A stretch of 17,568 nucleotides of DNA from Caryophanales bacterium UBA6768. Lineage in GTDB: Bacteria > Bacillota > Bacilli > Bacillales_D > Amphibacillaceae. Under the pieces are notes generated by a model. The model saw only the letters and a list, made by a program, of their open reading frames with translations. It had not been told where the DNA came from and searched no databases. Shown in pieces: positions 1 through 7,718 of the stretch (its first letter is position 1; each line of letters begins with the position of its first letter). Both the position numbers and the translations under genes were made by a program. The DNA is taken from positions 1 through 17,568 of the forward strand of contig DKGO01000001.1 in assembly GCA_002453315.1 (NCBI GenBank), given 5' to 3'.

Positions 1-38
1 CCTAAAGCGTAACATTTTAATTTTAGGGGGTCGATATT

Positions 39-674
39 TTGCACTGTATTTTTAATGAAAGACTTATCACATACGGCGATGGCGCACGTCACGTACGCCA
101 ATTACGAGAGTGTCGAGAGGGTGAACGCTATCCATTTCTATCGGACAACAGGGCGACAATACACGTCATCAACGATACGCAATATGTCGCACGTTCATCA
201 AGAGGAGAAGTAATTGCTATAAGTGATACGTTTGATACCGTATTGAATCGAATCAAATACGGACAATTTAACGCTGAAATTAACGTCATATACAACGACG
301 AAACTATCACACTTGAACGTTACAGGGAACTTACAGCGCCGACGATTTACAGGCTTGTAATGTCAGACAGCGACGAACTAGGCGAACTAGTAGCGCTCGA
401 CGTATACGAGAAAGGCGAAGTCGTAGGCGATCCGTTATTATTCGATAGAGTTTATGACGCCGTTTATTATATCCTGGAGCGTCAACAAAGTGATGAGTAT
501 TATCACGTTGTTAGAAGTAAATACAGACCACACGACGCGTTCGGGGAACTAGGCGGGTTACAAGATTACGAGCCAACGGAGAAAGTAGCGAAGTTAAGTC
601 ATTTGATAACGCATATTACGCAGGAGAGGCAACGACAAAGAGAATATATCGAACAAATGGAAGGGGACATGTAA
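39..674 (+). CDS. Hypothetical protein of mobile element, 211 aa
   Basis: I do not recognise this protein. The start is a TTG preceded by AGGGGG at 25-30 with 8-nt spacing; no ATG with a comparable ribosome binding site lies nearby. The product is soluble, with no membrane segment or signal peptide. The N-terminal half is mixed and beta-like. The C-terminal third (about residues 125-205) is tyrosine- and acid-rich and ends in a charged helix full of Gln, Arg and Glu. It is the first complete gene of a seven-gene plus-strand run. The next gene starts directly after its stop codon, which suggests translational coupling. Codons rich in GAC, ACG and CGA set it apart from the chromosomal genes beyond 3100. 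The gene is convincing as coding sequence; its function is unknown. Confidence 0.75.
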   Translation: MHCIFNERLITYGDGARHVRQLRECREGERYPFLSDNRATIHVINDTQYVARSSRGEVIAISDTFDTVLNRIKYGQFNAEINVIYNDETITLERYRELTAPTIYRLVMSDSDELGELVALDVYEKGEVVGDPLLFDRVYDAVYYILERQQSDEYYHVVRSKYRPHDAFGELGGLQDYEPTEKVAKLSHLITHITQERQRQREYIEQMEGDM

Positions 675-905
675 TTGCGTAGATTATACAGCGAGCAAGA
701 TGTTAACAAATTCGTACGTCATCGAGTCGATAAAATGAATCAAGTAATTAGTAATCTACATACACGTATTACAATGTTAGAACTCGAAAACTCATTTTTA
801 AACGATAATTTAGAGAGAGCGGAAAACAAAATACATGAGTTAGAACAAGAAACAAACGAAAGTCAGACGGAAGGATCGGACGAGGACGAAATAAAAGACG
901 AATAA
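675..905 (+). CDS. Small coiled-coil protein of mobile element, 76 aa
   Basis: The product is not recognised. The start is TTG at 675, immediately after the TAA of the upstream gene, with AAGGGGAC (661-668) as ribosome binding site lying inside the upstream gene. Residues about 15-60 form a strong heptad pattern (LHTRITMLELENSFLNDNL and following) typical of a dimeric coiled coil. The last 15 residues are very acidic (Glu and Asp). Such small coiled-coil proteins are common among phage accessory and assembly genes, but no catalytic motif is visible and the role is unknown. Confidence 0.72.
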   Translation: MRRLYSEQDVNKFVRHRVDKMNQVISNLHTRITMLELENSFLNDNLERAENKIHELEQETNESQTEGSDEDEIKDE

Positions 906-918
906 AGGGCGTTTTATT

Positions 919-1113
919 ATGTCAATAAATAGGAGGTTACGCACTAAACGGGATTACTATTCTCGTAAGAAAATGAACGACGGCAAGGGTTGGACGTCGC
1001 GAATGCTAGACGAATTGAAAAGCGGAATAGAGAACGACAACGAAGGTAAAGCGCCGAGAGGTCGCAAAGGCAAACGAGAAACGGCGCGTAGATTAACGAA
1101 AAATAGTTTATAA
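919..1113 (+). CDS. Small basic hypothetical protein, 64 aa
   Basis: This is a very basic 64-residue protein. Arg and Lys clusters lie near the N-terminus (RRLRTKRDYYSRKK) and in the last 20 residues (RGRKGKRETARR). It starts at ATG with AAAGGG at about 905-909 as ribosome binding site. The charge suggests nucleic-acid binding, but no known fold is visible. It sits between an acidic coiled-coil gene and a highly acidic gene of the same run. Minus-strand open frames over this place are shadows: they have no ribosome binding site and run against the operon. Confidence 0.68.
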   Translation: MSINRRLRTKRDYYSRKKMNDGKGWTSRMLDELKSGIENDNEGKAPRGRKGKRETARRLTKNSL

Positions 1114-1140
1114 ACGAATAAGAATAAGGGGCGATGATGA

Positions 1141-1611
1141 ATGTTAGACGAAATAGAAACGAACGACGACGAGCAAGAAACAAACGACAATGACGCGATA
1201 ACAGACGAGGAGCAGACGAACGAGGACGAGGAAACGAGCGAGGACATCGAAGAAACAACGACAGACAACGACGATAACGAATACGTCGAGAAAATAGCGG
1301 AACTTGATGCAAGACTAAGCGCATTTAAAGCGCAGAAGGTAGACGCTACTAAACGGGAACAAATGAAACAAGTCGGATATACAGACGACCAAATCGAGCG
1401 CTATATATCACACGTTAAAGGCGAGAGTATCGACGACATAAAGGCGTCTATATCCGAATTGATGAACGAGATACCAGCGATTAATAAAGAAGATTACGCC
1501 GACCCGAATATTTTTAATGGTATGAATACGCAGCCAACGCCGACAGATGGCGAAGAATTAGGGCGGAGCATGTTCGCGAATTTATTAAAAAAGGGGAAAA
1601 TACGCAGATGA
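1141..1611 (+). CDS. Acidic scaffold-like protein of mobile element, 156 aa
   Basis: Residues 1-45 are almost entirely Asp, Glu, Asn and Thr and are likely disordered. A helical segment follows (about 48-110), then a linker rich in Pro and Thr, and a basic C-terminal helix ending in LLKKGKIRR. This layout (acidic disordered N-terminus, helical middle, short basic tail) is what small phage capsid-scaffolding proteins look like. No family signature is certain, so the scaffold idea is inference. The chosen ATG at 1141 follows AAGGGGCGA; two in-frame or near-frame ATGs just upstream (1135, 1138) are possible alternatives. Its stop overlaps the next start by four bases (ATGA). Confidence 0.72.
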   Translation: MLDEIETNDDEQETNDNDAITDEEQTNEDEETSEDIEETTTDNDDNEYVEKIAELDARLSAFKAQKVDATKREQMKQVGYTDDQIERYISHVKGESIDDIKASISELMNEIPAINKEDYADPNIFNGMNTQPTPTDGEELGRSMFANLLKKGKIRR

Positions 1612-1826
1612 GTAAAAAAGCGGAATATATATCGAAATTAAAGCAAGTATATTTAATTGAAAATGGCGTCGATATTGACGACGTCGAGAAATACGAGAAA
1701 TATATTAACGATAGTGAAAACGAGCAAGAAATACAACAGCAAGCGCAAGCATTGGCGTCAGATATTAACGCAAAGACGGAATATGCCGACGTGCATATCG
1801 ACGGTACAACATGGAAACCATTTTAA
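1608..1826 (+). CDS. Small hypothetical protein, 72 aa
   Basis: The start codon overlaps the previous stop (ATGA at 1608-1611), and AAAAAGGGGAAAA inside the upstream gene provides the ribosome binding site, so the two are translationally coupled. The protein is hydrophilic and helical (residues 1-50), rich in Lys, Glu and Gln, with a short beta-like tail ending in DGTTWKPF. I do not recognise it. Coupling to the scaffold-like gene suggests a shared function in the element. Confidence 0.7.
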   Translation: MSKKAEYISKLKQVYLIENGVDIDDVEKYEKYINDSENEQEIQQQAQALASDINAKTEYADVHIDGTTWKPF

Positions 1827-1857
1827 ATTATAAAGTACAAAGGGGAAACGATAAAGA

Positions 1858-2562
1858 ATGACTAGAAATATATTTTTATTTAAAGACCATAATCAACACA
1901 GTAAACACACACTATTAACGGGCGTAGACGAACAACAAGCGCAAGAATTAATAGAAAGTAATAAAGCTACTGAAATTGACATGTCAATGTATAAAGGCTA
2001 TCGACAAGACGCAATTAACGCACATGACGAATTTTTGGCGGAGGAACAGAGGATAAAAGAGGACGACAATCCAATTATGACCGACGAAGTCAAGGCGTAC
2101 GAGTTAGACAAATTGCGTCAACAATACGTAGAACAGGCGCAAGAGATTCAAAAAGAATATGACGAGTATGTCACTAAAGCGAAGGAAGAAGCGAGAGTAA
2201 AAGCGGCAAGGGCGACTGTTAGCGTAAGTCATCAAGATGAAATGACAGCGAAACAAGTTAAAAACCGATTGGCGTTAAAGTTTGCCGACGCAGGTACGAA
2301 CGCATTAAACGCGGGGGCGGTGCTACACGAAGCAACGCAAGAAATATCGCTTTTAACAGACGCACAAAAGACGGCATTGCAAGGCGATGTAATACCATTG
2401 CTCGATATGATCGAAGGCGAAGAACCGGCGAAACGCGCGTTAATATCCGAATTACAGGACGTTAGAAATATGGACTTATTAAGTGCAAAGGCAGCCGAGC
2501 AAATGCCCCATGACGTATTAGTAGAATATAGACAGGCGAAAGTTATTCGAGGGTGGAAGTAA
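1858..2562 (+). CDS. Helical hypothetical protein of mobile element, 234 aa
   Basis: The ATG at 1858 is preceded by AAAGGGGAAA with suitable spacing. The product is soluble and mostly helical. Residues 1-35 may form a small compact domain (FLFKDHNQHSKHTLLTGV). Residues about 45-115 are a long charged helix with coiled-coil character (rich in Glu, Gln and Lys). Residues 120-234 are a second helical domain rich in Ala and Leu. No catalytic motif, membrane segment or signal peptide is seen. It could be a structural or assembly protein of a phage-like element; this rests only on the look of the sequence and its neighbours. Confidence 0.72.
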   Translation: MTRNIFLFKDHNQHSKHTLLTGVDEQQAQELIESNKATEIDMSMYKGYRQDAINAHDEFLAEEQRIKEDDNPIMTDEVKAYELDKLRQQYVEQAQEIQKEYDEYVTKAKEEARVKAARATVSVSHQDEMTAKQVKNRLALKFADAGTNALNAGAVLHEATQEISLLTDAQKTALQGDVIPLLDMIEGEEPAKRALISELQDVRNMDLLSAKAAEQMPHDVLVEYRQAKVIRGWK

Positions 2563-2738
2563 TGACGAAACAAGCGATAAAACAAGCGCAAATTACGCAA
2601 GTAGTCGATGATACGAAGGAATACCAAGAACTAGATCGTCACATAAAAGATAAAGGCGGACATGTTAAAAACATATCAGAACATAGGTCGGGGCGCGGGT
2701 TATCAGTAACGTATGTTATACCGATTAGTGACGATTAA
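2562..2738 (+). CDS. Small hypothetical protein, 58 aa
   Basis: I place the start at ATG 2562, because it overlaps the previous stop (TAATG) and has GGGTGG at 2551-2556 as ribosome binding site. A GTG nine bases upstream is in frame but would leave no room for that site. The protein is small and mixed, ending in a beta-like stretch (GLSVTYVIPISDD). It is not recognised. It is the last gene of the run and is followed within 25 bp by a terminator. Confidence 0.65.
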   Translation: MTKQAIKQAQITQVVDDTKEYQELDRHIKDKGGHVKNISEHRSGRGLSVTYVIPISDD

Positions 2739-2759
2739 AATTAAATAGCGATATAATGG

Positions 2760-2797
2760 GGGTGTACGTCAATATAACGACGTATGCCCTTTTTTTA
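2760..2797 (+). terminator. Rho-independent terminator ending the mobile-element gene run
   Basis: An 11-bp stem (2760-2770 with 2779-2789, two G-U pairs) closes an 8-nt loop and is followed by eight T residues (2790-2797). It lies 22 bp after the last stop codon of the run. Confidence 0.9.
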
Positions 2798-2902
2798 TTC
2801 GTTACAGGCGTATGTTAGGCGTGTTTAAAGCGAATGAGAAACGAGTAGGCGGGGTATTGTACGAGTGATGTCGTTTAAAGGCGATTTATTTTATGGTAAT
2901 AC

Positions 2903-2931
2903 TTTACATACGATATAACACAGGCTATAAT
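2903..2931 (+). promoter_or_regulatory. Sigma-A-like promoter facing attR
   Basis: TTTACA (2903-2908) and TATAAT (2926-2931) are separated by exactly 17 bp, a near-perfect vegetative promoter. It lies after the operon terminator and points to the right, across the attachment site. No good gene follows before the next terminator at 3096-3138. In the integrated form it would make only a short transcript; in an excised circle it could read into the opposite end of the element (inference). Confidence 0.6.
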
Positions 2932-3026
2932 TAACGGAAAGGGAAACGGTCTTTTACTTATTTTGCCGTTGAAATGTACGTTATAATAGACGTAATGCCT
3001 ATCGTGATTAATTACGAGTTAAGTCG

Positions 3027-3081
3027 GGACTCAAAATCCAATGCCCTCACGGGCTTGTGGGTTCGAATCCCACCTCAGGTA
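3027..3081 (+). other. attR: 3' half of tRNA-Leu(CAA), mobile-element attachment site
   Basis: This is the 3' part of a class II tRNA. It has an anticodon loop CTCAAAA (anticodon CAA at 3032-3034), a long variable arm with GCCC/GGGC stem (3043-3054), a T arm GTGGG-TTCGAAT-CCCAC (3057-3073), the 3' acceptor strand CTCAGGT and discriminator A (3081), as expected for leucine. No D arm and no matching 5' acceptor strand (ACCTGAG) lie upstream. The outer two pairs of the anticodon stem are mismatched (3025-3026 against 3040-3041), so identity with the real tRNA starts at about 3027. This is the classic footprint of a tyrosine recombinase using a tRNA 3' end. The intact tRNA should lie at the far left end of the element, outside the window. 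Confidence 0.8.
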
Positions 3082-3095
3082 CTTATGATTCATAC

Positions 3096-3138
3096 AAAGA
3101 CGTTTTAGCGGTTTATAAGACTGTTAAAACGTTTTTTT
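3096..3138 (+). terminator. Terminator after the tRNA-Leu fragment
   Basis: A stem of about 12 bp (3096-3107 with 3125-3136, core ACGTTTTA/TAAAACGT, one G-U pair) is followed by a T run at 3132-3138. It was probably the original terminator of the host tRNA gene. Confidence 0.75.
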
Positions 3139-3654
3139 AATGGGCGTAATCAATGTGTAATAGATCGTATGACTAAACGTTATTAACTACAACTATTTTC
3201 TAATTATTTAGATTGTCATACTCTGATGGGATTTTCCCTACAAAATAGTTGATATGTTTCAACACGTGTAAGGTTCCTCCATCGCAATTACATCAATCAT
3301 GTCCTCCTAACCTCTTCCGTCCTTTTTCTCCAACCCTTGCTCCTGCAATCTTCATTAGATGCATCAAAAATCACTAAATAACTAAAGAAATCGGTCTAAA
3401 TGAAATTAGTCTAATACATATTTTGAGAAACCACTTGTGTGAATTTCCGTTTAACCTATATTTGGCAAGAAAATAGGTTTTGCTAGATAAAATCGGAATA
3501 GGTTAGTCCATGATGCGAGACGAATTTTGCTAATCAACGGATAGGAACATGCGAACAAAAACAGGCAATTATTGCGGAAAATCTTATACCTTATATGATG
3601 GATAATTTAATAAATAGTAATCTAGATATCTTTTCAGAAACTTCACAATTTTTG
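3139..3654. other. Intergenic chromosomal stretch without a recognisable gene
   Basis: About 500 bp between the attachment site and the next promoter. Both strands have only short frames broken by stops. A plus-strand frame at about 3549-3687 (including EQKQAIIAENLIPYMMDNL) looks somewhat protein-like but has no start or ribosome binding site and could be the tail of a decayed gene. Nothing else is supported. Confidence 0.4.
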
Positions 3655-3697
3655 TTGAATGGGTCTGATAACTGCTGTATTATGTAATTACATAATA
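3655..3697 (+). promoter_or_regulatory. Promoter with overlapping 20-bp palindromic operator
   Basis: TTGAAT (3655-3660) and TATTAT (3678-3683) are 17 bp apart. The -10 box is the left edge of a perfect 20-bp palindrome, TATTATGTAATTACATAATA (3678-3697). A repressor bound there would cover the -10 box and the transcription start, as MarR- or TetR-type repressors often do. It lies 70 bp upstream of the membrane/phosphodiesterase-fold gene, which it most likely controls. The regulator is not identified. Confidence 0.6.
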
Positions 3698-3766
3698 TGG
3701 ATAGTACTTTTGTAAGTAGATTTTATTTGAATATTTGTCTATTAAACTAATGAAGGAGAAGATTCG

Positions 3767-5698
3767 ATGTCCAAGAAAAGTATTTTCACTGTTTTGACAT
3801 ATGTTTTAGGGATTATATTAATTGTTCAAGCTTTACGGATTTTCTTTCCCTCCCTTATTACCGTTTTTGAATTAGCTTTCAATGTTTTTGAATCTATGGG
3901 AACTGAACATCCTGAACAAATGGGATTAATGGCAATTCTATTATTTTTAAGCGCCTTTTTAATGATTGGACTTGCCTATTTAATCAAACCTCATAGATTA
4001 GTAGTAATTGCTGGGAGTCTGTTTGTTATTTCTACTTTAATTCTCCAAACTAGTCACGGCGGGGTTTTCCAATGGTATATGGTAGCGACAACGTTGGCTT
4101 TAGGTTTATACTGGTTTGTTCTACAAGCAATGATTCCGGCTGATAATCATTTGGTTGCCATTGGGATTGCCTCTGGAATTGTCAGTGAAGTTATTTTACA
4201 TAATGCGATGGGGACAATGGATCTAGTTTGGCTACATGGTGCACTACCTTGGATCCTGCAGATTATCATTTGTGGTTTGTTTTTATTCGCTCTGTTTACC
4301 AATTTTCGAAATTATGAATTCCAGAAAAATGGTGGGAACTCTCATATTTGGTTTATTATAGGTCCTGTCTTATTTATTACGGGATCGCTTGCTAGCTCCG
4401 GTTCTAGGGCGGAGGTCGTGACAGCAGATTGGCCCTATCCTGTGGCAACAGTAATTTTACTCGTTGTTATGGTAGCAGGGCTATTTTTAGTTTTACGTGG
4501 TGGACTTATAAAAAAACACCCGTGGCTCACTGGAATCTTAATGTTGATAGCTGCGGGATTAGCTTCATTTCCAACGGAGATTAGGGAGGGGATTGTACAA
4601 ATAGCACCTGATTGGACTTTCTACTTCCAACTATTGTTAATCGTAAGTATTCTGTCTGCCTTTGGACATATTGGTAGCGACAAAGGAGAAGCATCCCCTT
4701 TGAAAAAGGGATTAGCAGCCGCAACCGGGATGTTCATATTTGTCCTTCTTATGTTTGGTTTTTATGGAACCTTCGAACTTATTCTTGGATTCCCCCGTAA
4801 TTATTTATTTTTACTTGCTTCCTTAATTATTGGTTTTAGTGTGTGGCGTTCTCATTCGAAACGGGAATCCACGAACCATTTATTACTAGAGAATCGAAAA
4901 TTAATCATTAGTTATGGTATAAGTATTTTGACGATATTAGTCATTGGACTTGTTTCATTGTCTTTTCAGAAGGCTCCGGTGGCGAAAACTACCACTGAAG
5001 TAACTTACCCTGTAAGGGTCATGACTTATAACATACGTATGGGCTATAGCTTCGATGGGCGATTTAACCCACAAGCATTAGCTGATGATATTAATAATTC
5101 CGGAGCGGACATTGTTGCCCTAAATGAAGTGGACAGAGGCTGGTTTTTGAATGGTGAGCATGACATATTAGGGATGCTGTCAGCTTTGACAGATATGCCT
5201 TATGTTTGGGCCCCATCCGCAGGATCCTTATGGGGAAATGCGATCTTAAGCAAGGCCCCCGTGAATTTTACCGAGAGTACGTTATTGCCCCAAACCGACC
5301 CGATTCAAGGTGTTTCTCTTAAGATTATTGTTGAGTTGGCTGATGGGGAAGAATTGGGTGTTATCACTGCTCATCAGCAATCAGAGAAATTTAAATTCTC
5401 AGAAACCGTGGTTAATGATGCTCAGCAATTATCTGAGAATGGTAAACGACCTGTTGTAATGATGGGGGATTTTAATATGAGAATCGGTGACGAGGAATTG
5501 GAAGCTATCAGCAGTCGTTTTCATAATGCATTAGAGTCAGATGAAGAAATACTGACCTTTTCTTCGAAATATCCTGTTAAGCATATTGACCATATTTTTG
5601 TTACTGAAGAATTAATTAGTTCAGATATTTTGTTAACAGACAGTATTGCCTCTGATCATCGGGGAGTATCTGTGACACTGGAGAAAAAAGTCGAGTAA
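3767..5698 (+). CDS. Multi-pass membrane protein with C-terminal endonuclease/exonuclease/phosphatase domain
   Basis: This 643-aa protein has about 13 hydrophobic segments (residues about 5-395) followed by an endonuclease/exonuclease/phosphatase (EEP) superfamily domain (about 415-640). The metal and catalytic motifs of that superfamily are present: N422 in MTYNIRMG, E454 in LNEVDRG, D568 and N570 in MMGDFNM, and D630/H631 in SDHRGV. The catalytic domain therefore appears active, and it follows the last membrane span directly. The family cleaves phosphodiesters or phosphate monoesters, from DNA to phospholipids and inositol phosphates; with this membrane anchor a lipid or envelope substrate seems more likely than DNA (inference). 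The ATG has AAGGAGA upstream. The gene is monocistronic, with its own promoter and terminator. The real substrate is unknown. Confidence 0.85.
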   Translation: MSKKSIFTVLTYVLGIILIVQALRIFFPSLITVFELAFNVFESMGTEHPEQMGLMAILLFLSAFLMIGLAYLIKPHRLVVIAGSLFVISTLILQTSHGGVFQWYMVATTLALGLYWFVLQAMIPADNHLVAIGIASGIVSEVILHNAMGTMDLVWLHGALPWILQIIICGLFLFALFTNFRNYEFQKNGGNSHIWFIIGPVLFITGSLASSGSRAEVVTADWPYPVATVILLVVMVAGLFLVLRGGLIKKHPWLTGILMLIAAGLASFPTEIREGIVQIAPDWTFYFQLLLIVSILSAFGHIGSDKGEASPLKKGLAAATGMFIFVLLMFGFYGTFELILGFPRNYLFLLASLIIGFSVWRSHSKRESTNHLLLENRKLIISYGISILTILVIGLVSLSFQKAPVAKTTTEVTYPVRVMTYNIRMGYSFDGRFNPQALADDINNSGADIVALNEVDRGWFLNGEHDILGMLSALTDMPYVWAPSAGSLWGNAILSKAPVNFTESTLLPQTDPIQGVSLKIIVELADGEELGVITAHQQSEKFKFSETVVNDAQQLSENGKRPVVMMGDFNMRIGDEELEAISSRFHNALESDEEILTFSSKYPVKHIDHIFVTEELISSDILLTDSIASDHRGVSVTLEKKVE

Positions 5699-5725
5699 GA
5701 GTTAATTCAACTAAACTATTAGTCG

Positions 5726-5763
5726 CCCTGTACGTATGATTCCTGTACAGGGTTTTATTTTTA
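5726..5763 (+). terminator. Terminator of the membrane/EEP gene
   Basis: A perfect 8-bp stem, CCCTGTAC (5726-5733) with GTACAGGG (5745-5752), and an 11-nt loop are followed by a T-rich tract (TTTTATTTTT). It lies 28 bp after the stop codon. Confidence 0.9.
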
Positions 5764-5830
5764 AGAATCGACGACATACCCATATGTTTTTAAATTCTAA
5801 AATCTAAAATGGGGAACAAAGTAAAAAAAA

Positions 5831-5974
5831 GTAGGTTACTATTATCAAAGTGGTAAACTGCAAGCTTTTATAAAAAGATATTTGAAAAGTTCCTTCGGGT
5901 TTGGGGATATTTCCAAACTAGTGTCGATGGACCAAGTCTATGATCCGAATAATACGGTGGAATTGATGAAATAA
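5831..5974 (+). pseudogene. Possible 3' remnant of an unidentified gene
   Basis: A 47-residue frame without a start codon ends at TAA 5972-5974. Its translation (for example LQAFIKRYLKSSFGFGDI, then a tail ending TVELMK) looks like the C-terminus of a real protein. There is no ribosome binding site, and a stop lies just upstream in frame. I could not assign a family. It may be the stump left by a deletion between the EEP gene and the transporter gene. Confidence 0.3.
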
Positions 5975-6048
5975 TGGAGCAGACAGTATAAGTTTGGATG
6001 GGGGAAGGATTGTTAAAAACGTTGTATTGCTGGTCTTTTTTAGTAGTT

Positions 6049-6090
6049 GTATAAATAAAAATATGTTGGTGACTTTCCCCATCACCAACA
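6049..6090 (-). terminator. Terminator of the NSS transporter gene
   Basis: On the minus strand a perfect 9-bp stem (6082-6090 with 6064-6072, TGTTGGTGA/TCACCAACA) and 9-nt loop are followed by TATTTTTATTTAT. It lies about 30 bp beyond the stop codon of the transporter. Confidence 0.85.
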
Positions 6091-6118
6091 CACACTATTT
6101 ATCATACAATAGATTTTT

Positions 6119-7468
6119 TTAAAGAAAACTTGTTATAAAGATAACAGTAATAACCCCTGGAATGATGATAGTGATTAAAGGTTTTAATATCGGATGTATT
6201 TTCAATTTATTTGTGTTTAAATTTAATTCATTCATGTAGTTATCAAACTTCCATACAAACGCAACATATAGTGAAATTAATAAACCACCCAAAGTTAATA
6301 GGATATTACCTGATACATAGTCAATTAACCCGAATATGCCCATTCCTAGTAGTTTTATATGTGCCCAAGGTCCTTGTGCTAAGATAGATGGAATTGCAAG
6401 TGAAAATAAGATAATCATTGTAATGATAATACTTTTTTGTCTTTTCAGATTGAATACTTCAGCAATGTTAACAACAACTGCCTCTACAAGTCCGACACCA
6501 GTCGTTAATCCAGCAATGATTACGAGAAAGAAAAATACCAATCCAAAAAACGTACCAAATGGAATTAGGTCAAATAAATGGGGAACAGTTAAAAATAATA
6601 ATCCTTCACCTGAATCCGGAGGAATATTGAATGCAAATAATGCTGGGAAAATGACAAGCCCCGAAATTACTGCAATAAATGTATCTAGTGACACAACCCA
6701 CATTCCGTCTGTAACGAGGTTGGAATCTTTTTTATCTAAATAACTTCCATACGTAAATGTTGCCGCAAGCCCAATACCGACTGAAAAGAATGCTTGTCCC
6801 AACGCCTCTAAAACCGTTCCTATTGTAATGACTGAGAAATTAGGTTTTAAATACCAAATAGCCCCTTCTATTGCACCTGGTAATGTGAGGGAAAAGATAG
6901 CCAATACAGTTAGTAAAATAATCAGCGTTGGCATAATGATTCTTGAAAAACGTTCTATTCCTTTCGTTATTCCTTTACTTACGATAAAAGCGATGATGAG
7001 GGCAGCAATACCTGAGTAAATTACGACCTCCCAAGGGTTTGTGACCATATTTTCATAAACAGCTGTAATTTCAGATGTTGTTGCCCCATTAAATGTCCCA
7101 ATGGAAATTTTGATAAAGTAATCAATAATCCAACCCATAATCATAAAATAATAGGAGCTGATTAATGCAGCCGCTAATACTCCTAACCAACCGATGATTA
7201 CCCATGGACTTCCTTTTTTAGTTAGTTTACGAATACCAACAATAATTCCAGATTGTGCCTTCCTTCCCATTCCTGCTTCCGCATAAAACAATGGAATTCC
7301 AAAGAGGATAATTACGGCTAAATAAATAATTAAAAATGCTCCACCACCATTATTACCAGCAACATATGAAAAGCGCCATATGTTCCCAAGGCCAATTGCA
7401 AATCCGGCAGTTGCTAAGACAAAACCTATGCGTCCTGTCCAATTTTCACGTAAGTTTTTCTTGTTCAT
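6119..7468 (-). CDS. Sodium-dependent transporter, NSS (SNF) family
   Basis: This 449-aa integral membrane protein belongs to the neurotransmitter:sodium symporter family (LeuT/MhsT/TnaT type), which imports amino acids or related solutes with sodium. The first helix carries the family signature (GFAIGLGNIWRFSYVAGNNG, about residues 22-41), with the unwound region that binds sodium and substrate. About 11 membrane segments can be counted, the usual number for bacterial members, and the length is normal. The ATG has GGGAGGA seven bases upstream. The substrate cannot be read from the sequence; tyrosine, tryptophan or other hydrophobic amino acids are typical. It is monocistronic, convergent with the EEP gene and divergent from the nuclease pair. 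Confidence 0.92.
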   Translation of the reverse strand: MNKKNLRENWTGRIGFVLATAGFAIGLGNIWRFSYVAGNNGGGAFLIIYLAVIILFGIPLFYAEAGMGRKAQSGIIVGIRKLTKKGSPWVIIGWLGVLAAALISSYYFMIMGWIIDYFIKISIGTFNGATTSEITAVYENMVTNPWEVVIYSGIAALIIAFIVSKGITKGIERFSRIIMPTLIILLTVLAIFSLTLPGAIEGAIWYLKPNFSVITIGTVLEALGQAFFSVGIGLAATFTYGSYLDKKDSNLVTDGMWVVSLDTFIAVISGLVIFPALFAFNIPPDSGEGLLFLTVPHLFDLIPFGTFFGLVFFFLVIIAGLTTGVGLVEAVVVNIAEVFNLKRQKSIIITMIILFSLAIPSILAQGPWAHIKLLGMGIFGLIDYVSGNILLTLGGLLISLYVAFVWKFDNYMNELNLNTNKLKIHPILKPLITIIIPGVITVIFITSFL

Positions 7469-7568
7469 GATGTCCTCCCAAAATAATATATTTTTCTCTA
7501 AGAGTTCTGATTGAATAAAAGATTGAAATTCTATTAAAGATTTGATGGAAATTATTCCTTTATTTTCG

Positions 7569-7718
7569 CTAAACCGTTTTCAAAAAATGGTCTAATTCAT
7601 TGACACGATCATCAAAGGTAAGGTTACTGGGAATCCCTGTTGCTTCATGTGAATACCATAACCCAGTGTAAAGGAAGTAATTAGCATTAACAATGGATGA
7701 AGTGCATAAAATTTCAAG
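7569..7718 (-). pseudogene. 3' remnant of an unidentified gene
   Basis: A 49-residue frame without a start ends at TAG (7569-7571). The translation (ANYFLYTGLWYSHEATGIPS, then a hydrophilic tail ending DHFLKTV) clearly looks like protein sequence rather than random DNA. It stops abruptly upstream at an in-frame TGA (7719-7721), where an imperfect inverted repeat begins. I cannot name the family. It suggests that the gene was cut when the neighbouring nuclease unit arrived, or by later deletion. Confidence 0.4.

Noticed and set aside
944..1324. Long minus-strand frames of 126 and 103 residues
   Set aside because: They are shadows of the acidic and basic plus-strand genes (Ser- and Arg-rich mirror translation), without ribosome binding sites and against the operon.
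2995..3108. 37-codon plus-strand frame reading through the tRNA fragment
   Set aside because: It has an ATG and lies behind a promoter, but there is no ribosome binding site and most of the peptide is simply the translated tRNA 3' half.
3296..3357. Short minus-strand peptide frames with AGGAGG-like strings
   Set aside because: Frames stop after 13-20 codons and no family is visible.
6336..7019. Plus-strand frames opposite the transporter
   Set aside because: They are antisense shadows of a clear NSS-family gene, with no start signals of their own.
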